From assembly GCF_030034735.1 (NCBI RefSeq), contig NZ_CP125370.1, positions 5,627,001 to 5,691,000 on the forward strand: a stretch of 64,000 nucleotides of DNA, in the 5' to 3' direction. Numbering within the stretch: position 1 is the first letter of the stretch; every line of letters starts with the position of its first letter. Below are positions 18,226-26,151 of the stretch, piece by piece. Made by a program: the position numbers and the translations under genes. The stretch comes from Paenibacillus sp. RC334. Lineage in GTDB: Bacteria; Bacillota; Bacilli; Paenibacillales; Paenibacillaceae. The notes under the pieces are model-generated. The model did not search any database and was not told the origin of the DNA. It saw only the letters and a list, made by a program, of their open reading frames with translations.

Positions 18226-19184
18226 TCGAGCATCCTTCCTTCCGGGCTCATCTCCAGTACACGATCCGCCACACGACTCACACCCTGACGATCATGAGAA
18301 ATCAGCAAAATGGTGAGATCCAAGTCCTCTCTCAACTGTTGGAATAACGCCAGAACCTTGTCCCGGTTGATAACATCCAGCGCCGTGGTAGGCTCATCGG
18401 CAATAAAAAGGCGCGGACCGGAGCTTAGCATCGCAGCCAGCAGTACCCTTTGACACATCCCTCCGCTTAATTCAAAAGGGTACGAGGACAAAATATGCTC
18501 AGGGTCTGCAAACCCGACCTTGCTCAATAAAGAGCACAGATAATCCTCCTGCGCTTGAGTAGCGCAGCCTCCAGCCAGCTGTGCAATCCGTCTCAGCATC
18601 TGCCACATCCGGGGCAGCACGCCCTGTGGGGGGGCTTGATGCTGTACAGGGCGGGGTAGGTTGCCCAGCCCCCTCTGGTCGGGCGGCATCCAGCGCCGCC
18701 CGTGCAGTCTAAGCGTGTCCGTCAGCTGTGCGCGGACGGTACGGATCGGATTCAACCCGCTCAGCGATTGTTGAATGAGCAGGGCAATGTCCTCGCGGCG
18801 CAGCCTTTGCCAGCGCCGTTCATCGAACGGGACGATGTCCTCCCCGTTGTAGTACATATGCCCCTGCGTAACGCCGATCCCCGGCTCCAGCATGCCCGAG
18901 ATTGCGTGCGCGGTCAGACTCTTGCCACATCCGCTCGGCCCGGTTAGAGCCACAATTTCCCCCGGATACACGGAAAAGCTGACATCCCGGAGCAGCGGTT
19001 GGTTGACGCTGTTCCGTATTGTTTTCCCATTCGCACCCGGCTTCCCACCTGCGTACGCACCTGCTGCTGCGCCAATACGTGTACCCGCTCCTGTGCCTAT
19101 GGGGCATATCTCCAGATGTTCCACGTGCAACATTGGCTTGCGCCCTACCATATTTCCTTTCATCTGTCCTGTCCCATCCTTCAT
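18222..19184 (-). CDS. Nickel/peptide-type ABC transporter ATP-binding protein (riboswitch operon, NikD-like, with insertion)
   Basis: A NikD/OppD-type ATPase with Walker A GPSGCGKS, Q-loop LIQQSLSGLNPI, signature LSGGMCQR, Walker B LFIADEPTTALD and switch His in LISHDRQG. It differs from relatives by a Gly/Ala-rich insertion near residues 30-50 and a roughly 50-residue Pro/Arg/Gln-rich insertion (MPPDQRGLGN..., HQAPPQG) between Q-loop and signature. The ATG at 19184 overlaps the preceding permease stop as ATGA and has GGGGGCGG upstream; the longer open frame is rejected. Confidence 0.83.
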   Translation of the reverse strand: MKDGTGQMKGNMVGRKPMLHVEHLEICPIGTGAGTRIGAAAGAYAGGKPGANGKTIRNSVNQPLLRDVSFSVYPGEIVALTGPSGCGKSLTAHAISGMLEPGIGVTQGHMYYNGEDIVPFDERRWQRLRREDIALLIQQSLSGLNPIRTVRAQLTDTLRLHGRRWMPPDQRGLGNLPRPVQHQAPPQGVLPRMWQMLRRIAQLAGGCATQAQEDYLCSLLSKVGFADPEHILSSYPFELSGGMCQRVLLAAMLSSGPRLFIADEPTTALDVINRDKVLALFQQLREDLDLTILLISHDRQGVSRVADRVLEMSPEGRMLE

Positions 19185-19996
19185 TCTGCCGCCCCCTTTT
19201 CGGAGAATCGGTCTCCCAGAAGCTGGCACGCAAGCACAAACAGCATAATCGCCAAGCCCGGAAAAATCATGACATGCGGCGCCACCTGAAAATACGACGT
19301 CGCATCATGCAGCATCACGCCCCATTCCGGCTTAGGCGGCTGTACGCCCAGCCCCAGAAAGGAAAGTCCGGCAACCATAAGCACCACTCGCCCGATGTCC
19401 CAAACCGCATACACAAGCAGCTGTGGCAGCACTTGTGGCAATACATAACGTCTCAGTACGCGCACATGTGAATTACCGGATAAACGGGCGTATCTCACAT
19501 AGTCCTCCTGACAGGCTTTTTGAACAAGGGTGCGAATATACCGAACATACCCGGCCCACCGTACCGCAATAATGGCTAAGGTCATGTTTACAAAGCCCGG
19601 ACCCAAGATACCCACAATCGCCACCGTCAAAATAATATCGGGAAAAGCAAGCACTCCGTCAATCACCCGCATGACTAGCTGATCCACACGCCCGCGCACA
19701 TAGCCAATGAGCAAGCCTATCGGCAAACTGATGCAGAGCGTGGCTGCTGTAATCGCACAGGCAATCAGTACGCTTGTCCGAATGCCGTAAATCAGCCGTG
19801 ACAGTACATCCCGACCCAGATGATCCGTACCAAATGGATATTTCCGACTAGGTGGTGCCAAACGGTTCAGAAGGTCCACATCAAGAGGATCGTGAGGAGC
19901 AACCCATGGAGCCAGTACCCCGAGCAGCACGATCAGGCCCAGCAGCACTCCTCCTGTCAGTAAGCTCCCTTTGAAGGACAGCCGCATGTTTTTCAT
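19181..19996 (-). CDS. Nickel/peptide-type ABC transporter permease (riboswitch operon, NikC-like)
   Basis: The OppC/NikC-type permease has an N-terminal helix followed by APPSRKYPFGTDHLGRDVLS, an EAA loop (YARLSGNSHVRVLRRYVLPQ) and the GLGVQPPKPEWGVMLHD motif near the C-terminus. The open frame begins with TTG at 20002; the ATG at 19996 with AGGGGAGG upstream is the likelier start. Its stop is shared with the next ATPase start (ATGA). Confidence 0.87.
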   Translation of the reverse strand: MKNMRLSFKGSLLTGGVLLGLIVLLGVLAPWVAPHDPLDVDLLNRLAPPSRKYPFGTDHLGRDVLSRLIYGIRTSVLIACAITAATLCISLPIGLLIGYVRGRVDQLVMRVIDGVLAFPDIILTVAIVGILGPGFVNMTLAIIAVRWAGYVRYIRTLVQKACQEDYVRYARLSGNSHVRVLRRYVLPQVLPQLLVYAVWDIGRVVLMVAGLSFLGLGVQPPKPEWGVMLHDATSYFQVAPHVMIFPGLAIMLFVLACQLLGDRFSEKGAAE

Positions 19997-20011
19997 TTTC
20001 AACTTCCTCCC

Positions 20012-20941
20012 CTAACGCAAACGCAACCTTGGATCTACAGCCGCCTGGACCACATCTACCAAACACTGAACACCTACGATTAAAAATGCAGCAAAAATAA
20101 CATACCCCTGAATCACTGGATAATCCCGCTGCGTAATCGCATCTATAAAATACTTGCCTAAACCCGGCCATGAAAAAATCGTCTCTACGATGACATTGCC
20201 CGCCAGCATAAATGACAGATTCGTGCCTAACAGCGTGATGATCGGCAAAATCGCATGCTTGAATATCTCAAAAAACAGAATATGCGTGCGGGAAAAGCCT
20301 CTGGCCTTCGCCGCCTTCACAAAATTCCGGTCACCCAGCTCCAGCATTTGGGCACGCAGCACACGGGCTTGCACAGCCCCCAAACCTGCCCCAAGGGTCA
20401 GCGCTGGCAGTACCAAATGAGTCCAATCTTCCCGACCCATGGACGGGAGCCAGCCCAAACGGACGGAGAACAGGTAAATCAGCAGAAAGCCAAGCCAAAA
20501 AGAGGGGATGGACGATCCGAGCAGTGCAAACAGCCTTCCCAGACGATCCAGCCAACCGCTGGATTTTACCGAGGCAGCCAGCCCCATCCCAAGAGTCAGC
20601 AACGTCATGACGGCAAAGCCCGCCGAGGCCAGCTCCACGGTAGCAGGCAGTCTGTTCCACAGCTCGGTTAGCACCGACTCCTTGGATACATAGGAGGTGC
20701 CCCAGTGCCCTGTGAACACATCCCGCAGCCAGTTTACATACTGAATATGAAGCGACTCGCTCAAGCCCAGCTCCTTCCGCAGCGCCGTCAACGCCTCCTC
20801 AGAGGCAGGCACATTATGCGCGGTGAGCAGAATGGTAGCAGGGTCGCCGGGAGCCAGCCTCATCAGCACAAACGTCAGCGTGGATACAACGAACACAATG
20901 ATGACCAGTTGCGCCATACGTTCCAGAATAAAACGAATCAT
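20012..20941 (-). CDS. Nickel/peptide-type ABC transporter permease (riboswitch operon, NikB-like)
   Basis: The 309-residue OppB/NikB-type permease begins MIRFILERMAQLVIIVFVVS and has FTGHWGTSYVSKESV, an EAA loop (AAKARGFSRTHILFFEIFKH) and FSWPGLGKYFIDAITQRDYP. It lies 15 bases after the binding-protein gene. No strong ribosome site precedes the ATG, so translation may be coupled to the upstream gene. Confidence 0.86.
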   Translation of the reverse strand: MIRFILERMAQLVIIVFVVSTLTFVLMRLAPGDPATILLTAHNVPASEEALTALRKELGLSESLHIQYVNWLRDVFTGHWGTSYVSKESVLTELWNRLPATVELASAGFAVMTLLTLGMGLAASVKSSGWLDRLGRLFALLGSSIPSFWLGFLLIYLFSVRLGWLPSMGREDWTHLVLPALTLGAGLGAVQARVLRAQMLELGDRNFVKAAKARGFSRTHILFFEIFKHAILPIITLLGTNLSFMLAGNVIVETIFSWPGLGKYFIDAITQRDYPVIQGYVIFAAFLIVGVQCLVDVVQAAVDPRLRLR

Positions 20942-20956
20942 AGGGTATGCAGTCCG

Positions 20957-22540
20957 TTATTCCGCAATATCGGATTGCGCCGTAATGTAGTAATACTCAA
21001 TCGGATGCGGTGTAAAGCCCTCAACCCCTTTTTTCACCCCAAATACATTATCAGGGTGAACAATAAACGACTGCGGCAAATCGGTATTAATGATATCCAG
21101 CGCTTGCAATGTCACGGCATTACGCTGTGCTGTATCCTTCGCCAGCTTCAAGCTGCCAAGAAGGTTCTCCAGCGGTTTGGAACCATAACGGCTTACATTG
21201 GCCTCGCTTTTAGAGGAATAAAACATGTCCATAAAATATTGCGGCTCCCCCGTATGGGCAGTCAGCATACTGTACATGGCAAAATCCCAATCGTTTTTGG
21301 TTAGCGCCTCGTCGATATTTTCCACCTTGCGGATCTTCACCTGGATGCCCTCTTTCAGCAGTTGGCTCTGAATCACCTCAGCCATGACTGAAAGCTCTGG
21401 ACGCTGAGGGAAGGTCAGCAACGTAACCTCGAACGGCTTGCCTTGCTTGGTCCATGTACCTTGGGCATCCTTTTGCCAACCATCCTTCGTCAACAACTGC
21501 TCCGCCGTTCCGTCCAGCGCTTTACGTTCCACCTTGCCGAAGAAGAGAATGCTCGGGAATGGGCTGCTTGCCTCCGTACCATAGCCTCTCATGATCGCAC
21601 TCACAATGGATGCACGTGGTATCAGGCTGTCCACTACTTTGCGGTTCGCGGCATCCTTGAACACAGGCGACTCCATGTTATACACGATCATATGAGTGCG
21701 CAAAGAGGGAGCCGACAGCACTTGCAGCTTATCGTTCTTTTTTAATACCTCCGCGTTATCCACCGGAATATCAGTCGCTACATCTACTTCGCCAGATTGC
21801 AGCGCCAACAGGCGTGAATTGCCGTCCGTAATGAACTTCATCGTTGCTTCAGCCAGCCGTGCCTTCTCGCCCCAATATTCGTCATAACGCTCTACGACCA
21901 ATGACTGATCCTTGTTGAACGCTTTAATTTTAAAAGCACCTGTCATCGCAGGGTAGCTCTGCTCATCCTTCATAGACGCTACATCCAGCACAATCGTCGA
22001 TGGATCAGCCAGATTGGACACCAGCGCTGAATTGGGCTGGTTTGTCGTGATTTTCAACGACAGCCGCCCAGTTACATCAATCGACTTTACGTCTAGCAAA
22101 TCCTTTGCCAAATGGCTTTTCTCGATGGAGCGCAGCAGGGAAGCCTTCACACTTTCCGCGTCCATACTCTTTCCGTCATGAAAAGTGACCTTATCCTGCA
22201 AGCTGAACGTCCAAACTGTGGGACTGTCCTGCTTCCATTCCTTGGCCAGCCAAGCCACTGGTTCCAGCTTTTCATTCAAACGGACAAGTGTCTCACCTGC
22301 GCCGGACCGCATGACATCCCAGCTATTGTCTCCGTGCGGGTCAACGCCCGACGGTTTCCACGTATACGCCATCACCAGTTTCTTATCTGCTGTAGCCTGT
22401 TGTGTGGATGTGTTCTCGCCCTTGCTGGGGCTATCCGCCGTCTTATTAGTTGTCGAGCATCCCGAAAGAGCCATAACTGCCAGCAGTAGCATCACCCCTG
22501 TACATATAAACCATGAACGCTTTTTACGATTGCTTATCAT
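20957..22540 (-). CDS. Nickel/cobalt-type substrate-binding lipoprotein of the cobalamin-riboswitch operon
   Basis: The 527-residue SBP_bac_5 lipoprotein has a signal sequence and lipobox ALSGC. Family segments include MAYTWKPSGVDPHGDNSW, ETLVRLNEKLEPVAWLAKEW, PTVWTFSLQDKVTFHDGK and MTGAFKIKAFNKDQSLVVER. It is only distantly similar to the second NikA-like protein and lacks the PHVYNPSQ and GAPYDPH motifs. GAGGGGAG lies nine bases before the ATG at 22540; an earlier in-frame ATG at 22558 is less well placed. Cobalamin riboswitches often control cobalt or B12-related uptake, so cobalt or a cobalt/nickel chelate is the likely cargo. Confidence 0.85.
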   Translation of the reverse strand: MISNRKKRSWFICTGVMLLLAVMALSGCSTTNKTADSPSKGENTSTQQATADKKLVMAYTWKPSGVDPHGDNSWDVMRSGAGETLVRLNEKLEPVAWLAKEWKQDSPTVWTFSLQDKVTFHDGKSMDAESVKASLLRSIEKSHLAKDLLDVKSIDVTGRLSLKITTNQPNSALVSNLADPSTIVLDVASMKDEQSYPAMTGAFKIKAFNKDQSLVVERYDEYWGEKARLAEATMKFITDGNSRLLALQSGEVDVATDIPVDNAEVLKKNDKLQVLSAPSLRTHMIVYNMESPVFKDAANRKVVDSLIPRASIVSAIMRGYGTEASSPFPSILFFGKVERKALDGTAEQLLTKDGWQKDAQGTWTKQGKPFEVTLLTFPQRPELSVMAEVIQSQLLKEGIQVKIRKVENIDEALTKNDWDFAMYSMLTAHTGEPQYFMDMFYSSKSEANVSRYGSKPLENLLGSLKLAKDTAQRNAVTLQALDIINTDLPQSFIVHPDNVFGVKKGVEGFTPHPIEYYYITAQSDIAE

Positions 22541-22585
22541 TCTATTGACTCCCCTCATCTTGTAATCTCATACATACCTAACGCG

Positions 22586-22627
22586 AAAAAAGCATCCCCG
22601 ACCGCTTAATCAGCAGTCAGAAATGCT
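22586..22627 (-). terminator. Leader terminator (expression platform of the cobalamin riboswitch)
   Basis: On the minus strand AGCATTTCTGACTGC pairs imperfectly with GCGGTCGGGGATGCT across a 7-base loop and is followed by TTTTTT. It lies after the riboswitch core and 46 bases before the ATG, as expected for transcriptional attenuation. Confidence 0.85.
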
Positions 22628-22758
22628 TTCATTATAAAATGCCTAAGCTCACCCTCTTCACCCTCTAAAAACAAGGGGGATCGGATCGGTTTCAGACATT
22701 CCCGTATGCAGCACGCCTAACCACCTCCCCAGCATCCCGTGAGTCTGACAGTGATGTT

Positions 22759-22986
22759 AAAACAGGCAGGTCTCCTGACTTCAGGCTTATCTCTCAGGCC
22801 TTCCCGGTTCTTCACAGTTCCAGTGGCTGTTCCGAAAGCTACAGCAATTCCCTGCTGATGCCTGTATACAGTGGCGGGTCCGTGTCGGAATCTACCGAAC
22901 TTCCCTTTTAAGTGAACACGCACAACAGCCATCTACATGATTTCAGCGAAACCCTGTAGGTGGAAAGTCCGGTTCACACCTGTTTT
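22759..22986 (-). ncRNA. Cobalamin (AdoCbl) riboswitch
   Basis: The minus strand carries the class hallmarks in order: a 5' pairing element AAAACAGGTG, AAAAGGGAA, GATTCC...GACCCGCCACTGTAT, AGCAGGGAATTGC, and the 3' box AAGCCTGAAGTCAGGAGACC followed by TGCCTGTTT, which closes P1. Boundaries are approximate. It precedes a terminator and the first importer operon, so coenzyme B12 is expected to shut the operon off. Confidence 0.92.
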
Positions 22987-23111
22987 CTTCCTTTATTCCT
23001 CTATATTACGAATTAGGACTATCTTATTTTGTTGTTACAGGCCTGTCAACAAATGTCGCATAATAATTTAAATTTTAATGATACAGCGAGAAACAAGGCT
23101 GTGGCTTTGCG

Positions 23112-23140
23112 TTGCGTGTACGCAATGGACGTGATAAAAT
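23112..23140 (+). promoter_or_regulatory. Candidate promoter for the antisense RNA
   Basis: TTGCGT (23112-23117), 17 bases, TAAAAT (23135-23140). It points toward the 3' end of the 43-residue peptide gene. Confidence 0.45.
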
Positions 23141-23146
23141 TAGGTA

Positions 23147-23301
23147 TAGAGATAACCACCGTGTCCGTATACTAAAAAGAGTCTTCGCCGCTACCAACGG
23201 CAAAGACTCTTAGGACTTGAAAGGCTGTGGATCACCACGGCGCGCTAAATGCTTAGCTAAACCCACCGTTAGGCGCCTAACCTAATTACGCGGTGGGTTT
23301 T
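23147..23301 (+). ncRNA. Candidate antisense (antitoxin) RNA
   Basis: A transcript from the promoter at 23112-23140 would run about 155 bases to a hairpin (CCCACCG 23262-23268 / CGGTGGG 23291-23297) followed by TTTT. It would be fully complementary to the 3' untranslated region and last codons of the minus-strand peptide mRNA. This is the arrangement of txpA/RatA and bsrG/SR4 in Bacillus. The RNA is inferred, not shown. Confidence 0.5.
23174..23211 (-). terminator. Terminator of the small-peptide transcript
   Basis: On the minus strand AAGAGTCTTTGCCG pairs with CGGCGAAGACTCTT and is followed by TTT. Confidence 0.8.
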
Positions 23302-23417
23302 CGCTTGTTCCGAAATTTCCGACGTAGCCAGCGATAAAGTTTACGAATACTAAACACCAGGCTTAGTAACGTAACCATCCAACGCAACACATCGTAGCAC
23401 GACACAAGGTTGACCAT
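23286..23417 (-). CDS. 43-residue hydrophobic/basic peptide, candidate type I toxin
   Basis: The ATG (23415-23417) is preceded by a strong GGGGGTGA ribosome site. The peptide has one predicted membrane span (about residues 6-23, CYDVLRWMVTLLSLVFSI) and a very basic tail (RKLYRWLRRKFRNKRKPTA), the usual build of type I toxins. The ribosome site sits in a hairpin (GCTTCCC...GGGGTGAAGC). CCACGGCGC at the mRNA 5' end (23443-23451) is complementary to GCGCCGTGG near the 3' end (23235-23243), a long-range end-to-end pairing also typical of such mRNAs. No homology is claimed. Confidence 0.6.
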   Translation of the reverse strand: MVNLVSCYDVLRWMVTLLSLVFSIRKLYRWLRRKFRNKRKPTA

Positions 23418-23490
23418 CGGCTTCACCCCCTTTCGGGAAGCTGCGCCGTGGTCTGAAAACATCCACCACTATTCAAAATCCATAAGGTAG

Positions 23491-23499
23491 ATTATACCA
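23491..23499 (-). promoter_or_regulatory. Extended -10 promoter of the small-peptide gene
   Basis: On the minus strand TGGTATAAT is a perfect extended -10 element (TGnTATAAT). No good -35 is visible. Transcription would start near 23484, giving a leader of about 67 bases. Confidence 0.6.
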
Positions 23500-23590
23500 T
23501 GACCTCGCCTACCACTCTAGCAAATTCTTCTAATAGAATCTCAAACCCCGATCTTCATACAGGAAGAGGGTTTTATCAATAACTCTATGC

Positions 23591-23632
23591 CAAAAAGCCG
23601 GAAAAAGAGGCTTACGTCCTCTCTCCGGCTGT
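23591..23632 (-). terminator. Terminator after pbuX
   Basis: On the minus strand AGCCGGAgAGAGG...CCTCTtttTCCGGCT is followed by TTTTTGG, 20 bases after the stop. Confidence 0.8.
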
Positions 23633-23651
23633 CCTTACCTATTACTAATCA

Positions 23652-24959
23652 TCAAACCTTCTGCGGAACCTCCGCCACCGTCACACCTTTGACCGCTTCG
23701 CCTTGTTTTTTCGTTAAAACGATATTCAAGACAATCGCTGCGATCGAACCGGATACGATACCGTTTTGCAGCAGCATTTTGGCAAAGCTCGGCAGTTGGT
23801 CGAACATTTGGGGCAGCACGGCAGAGCCGAGGCCCACCGCAATGCTACATGCCGCGATCAGCAGATTGCTTTCCTTCCTCAAGTCCACTTCTGACAAAAT
23901 AGACATGCCCGACGCAGCAACCGAACCGAACATGACGATCATCGCCCCTCCCAGCACAGCATTAGGAATCACTGTCGTTAAGGCAGCCAGTTTGGGCAAC
24001 AGACCAAGAACAACCATAATACCACCCGCAGCAAAAATAACGTTCCGCGACTTGACACGTGTTAATGAGATCAGACCTACATTTTGCGAGAATGCCGTGT
24101 AAGGAAACGCATTGAAAATACCCCCGAGCATAATCGCAAGTCCCTCAGAGCGCAGCCCATTGACGATTTGCTTCTGCTCTACCTTCTGGTCAATCGCCTT
24201 GCCCACTGCCAAATAAACGCCCGTAGACTCGACCATGCTGACAATATTAACGATAATCATTGTACATACTGCCATAATGCTAAACTCAGGCTTACCAAAA
24301 TAAAACGGCTGTGCAACACTCACCCAAGACGCTTGCGCCACTGGAGCAAAATGTACCATCCCCATCGCATAAGCGACCACGGTACCCGCAAATAGACCGA
24401 TGAGCACAGAAATCGAGCGCAAAAAGCCCTTGGCCAACCGATTCACAAGTAAAATAACCAGTAAAGTAACTAACGCCAGCAGCAAATTACGCGGCTGTCC
24501 AAAATCCGCGCTGCCCTGGCCCCCTGCTACGTTATTCATCGCCACCGGAATGAGGGACAGGCCGATAATCGTAACCACCGAGCCCGTAACCACCGTCGGG
24601 AAAAAGCGTAGCAGCTTGCCATACAACGGTGCCGCGAGCACCACGAATATACCGGATAAAATAATGGCTCCGTACGCGGTCGCCAAATTCGAGGTCGACG
24701 CAATCGCGATAATCGGACCCACCGCCGTAAACGTACAGCCCAGAATGACAGGCAATCTACTGCCGAAAAACCGTGTGCCCATAATCTGCAACAACGTGGC
24801 AATCCCACAGGTGAACAGATCCGCAGCTACCAGATAGGCCATTTGGGCTGGCGTCAGGTGCAATGCTCCCCCTACAATCAGAGGTACGGCAATCGCTCCG
24901 GCATACATCGCCATCACATGCTGGAAGCCCAGCGCGAATAACTTTTGTTTGCTTAGCAT
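23652..24959 (-). CDS. pbuX: Xanthine permease
   Basis: The 435-residue membrane protein of the NCS2 (nucleobase:cation symporter) family begins MLSKQKLFALGFQHVMAMYA. It has about 12-14 helices and the family signature near residues 290-310 (the sequence around FGSVAASGMSIL, with QNVGLISLTRVKSR before it). It imports xanthine. Its start overlaps the xpt stop by 7 bases, the standard xpt-pbuX operon. Confidence 0.93.
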   Translation of the reverse strand: MLSKQKLFALGFQHVMAMYAGAIAVPLIVGGALHLTPAQMAYLVAADLFTCGIATLLQIMGTRFFGSRLPVILGCTFTAVGPIIAIASTSNLATAYGAIILSGIFVVLAAPLYGKLLRFFPTVVTGSVVTIIGLSLIPVAMNNVAGGQGSADFGQPRNLLLALVTLLVILLVNRLAKGFLRSISVLIGLFAGTVVAYAMGMVHFAPVAQASWVSVAQPFYFGKPEFSIMAVCTMIIVNIVSMVESTGVYLAVGKAIDQKVEQKQIVNGLRSEGLAIMLGGIFNAFPYTAFSQNVGLISLTRVKSRNVIFAAGGIMVVLGLLPKLAALTTVIPNAVLGGAMIVMFGSVAASGMSILSEVDLRKESNLLIAACSIAVGLGSAVLPQMFDQLPSFAKMLLQNGIVSGSIAAIVLNIVLTKKQGEAVKGVTVAEVPQKV

Positions 24960-25570
24960 CCCACATTCTCCTTAACGGAAGGAATCACCGCACCCGCTTC
25001 TTCTATAAAATGAACCTCGCCAGGTGCCATCGAAGCGATACGTGCAAGAGAACGTACGGCAATACCTCTTTGCTCCAGCAGTCCACGGCCTTCCTGAAAG
25101 CTCTTTTCAATCACGCAGCCGACCCCGGCCAGCTCCGCTCCTGCTTCCTTCACAATATCCGTAAGTCCGACCAATGCTGCGCCAGTCGCCAGAAAATCAT
25201 CCACGATCAGCACATGGTCGCTGGTATCGAGATATTTTTGGGAAATACTCACCTGATAGGTTTCCTGCCGTGTAAACGAGTGGACCTCAGCGAAGTAAAC
25301 CTGCTCGTTCAGCGTGATTGCCTTCTTTTTCTTCGCATACATGAACGGAACACCCAATGCAATGGCTGTAGCCATGGCAAACTGAATGCCGCTTGCTTCA
25401 ATCGTAAGCACCTTCGTAATGGGAGCACCGCCAAAAAGACGTGCGAACTCCTTACCAATCTCCAGCGCCAATGCTGTATCCACCTGATGATTCAAAAATG
25501 AATCTACCTTTAATACCGTGTCGGATAAAATCTGTCCCTCTTGACGAATACGTTCCTCCAAAACTTTCAT
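24953..25570 (-). CDS. xpt: Xanthine phosphoribosyltransferase
   Basis: The protein (205 residues from MKVLEERIRQEGQ) converts xanthine plus PRPP to XMP. The PRPP-binding motif is VLIVDDFLATGAAL and the family segments ITKVLTIEASGIQFA and VPFMYAKKKKAITL match Xpt closely. The open frame extends 27 codons upstream into the leader terminator; the ATG at 25570 fits the family start, with GGAG upstream. A guanine riboswitch precedes it. Confidence 0.94.
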   Translation of the reverse strand: MKVLEERIRQEGQILSDTVLKVDSFLNHQVDTALALEIGKEFARLFGGAPITKVLTIEASGIQFAMATAIALGVPFMYAKKKKAITLNEQVYFAEVHSFTRQETYQVSISQKYLDTSDHVLIVDDFLATGAALVGLTDIVKEAGAELAGVGCVIEKSFQEGRGLLEQRGIAVRSLARIASMAPGEVHFIEEAGAVIPSVKENVGC

Positions 25571-25615
25571 GATGCGGGTATCGCTCCTTCTTAAATAGAA
25601 TAAATCTGCCAAAAC

Positions 25616-25664
25616 CAAAAAAAGGACAGGCTCCCTTGAGTTGTTTCTCAAGTGAAGCCTGTCC
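25616..25664 (-). terminator. Leader terminator of the xpt riboswitch
   Basis: GGACAGGCTTC pairs with GGAGCCTGTCC on the minus strand (inner CTTGAG/CTCAAG also pairs) and is followed by seven T. It sits between the aptamer and xpt. Confidence 0.9.
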
Positions 25665-25734
25665 CTGGGGTTGTAATCCCTGACGGATTAGCGCACAAAT
25701 AAATGCCGCATTCATCCGAAGCCGATGCGCTATC

Positions 25735-25805
25735 ACTCATAGTCGGACGATTACTGTGGTCGTCCGGTAGAAACTTTTGGGCCATATCCCCAATATTATA
25801 CGAGT
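25735..25805 (-). ncRNA. Purine riboswitch, guanine class
   Basis: On the minus strand ACTCGTATAAT, GGATATGGC, AAGTTTCTACC and GTCCGACTATGAGT appear in the order of the xpt aptamer. The specificity base in CCGACTATG is C rather than T, which indicates guanine/hypoxanthine, not adenine. Confidence 0.95.
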
Positions 25806-26041
25806 CATATGAAATTGATACCTTGTATACTACACCCTCTGGCGGGCGGTTTCAAGACTATTTTTCATACAGATAGCGGCACTTGAAGAACATTCCACAA
25901 TTCGAACATTACAAAACAGCGTTCCCCTCCGATTAAGGTACATATATTGTAGAAAACGGATATTAATGCACATAAAACCACACAAACAATATTATATTTT
26001 ATTTATAATTTGAAAAACAAAAATAAAACCATATATTATGT

Positions 26042-26081
26042 TTCCGTTTGTGTTGACTACACAGAAAAACGGAAGTAGTAT
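26042..26081 (+). promoter_or_regulatory. Promoter of rhaBAD overlapped by an inverted repeat
   Basis: TTGACT (26053-26058), 17 bases, TAGTAT (26076-26081) make a good sigma-A promoter. TTCCGTTT (26042-26049) and AAAACGGAA (26066-26074) form an imperfect 33-bp inverted repeat across the -35. Another AAAACGGA lies at 25953-25960. These are candidate sites for a rhamnose-responsive regulator. Confidence 0.6.
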
Positions 26082-26151
26082 TGAATTATATAAGATGTAA
26101 AGAGGCAGGAGCTTCGACTGCCGGGACTTCACCCACGTAAGGAGATTTTAT

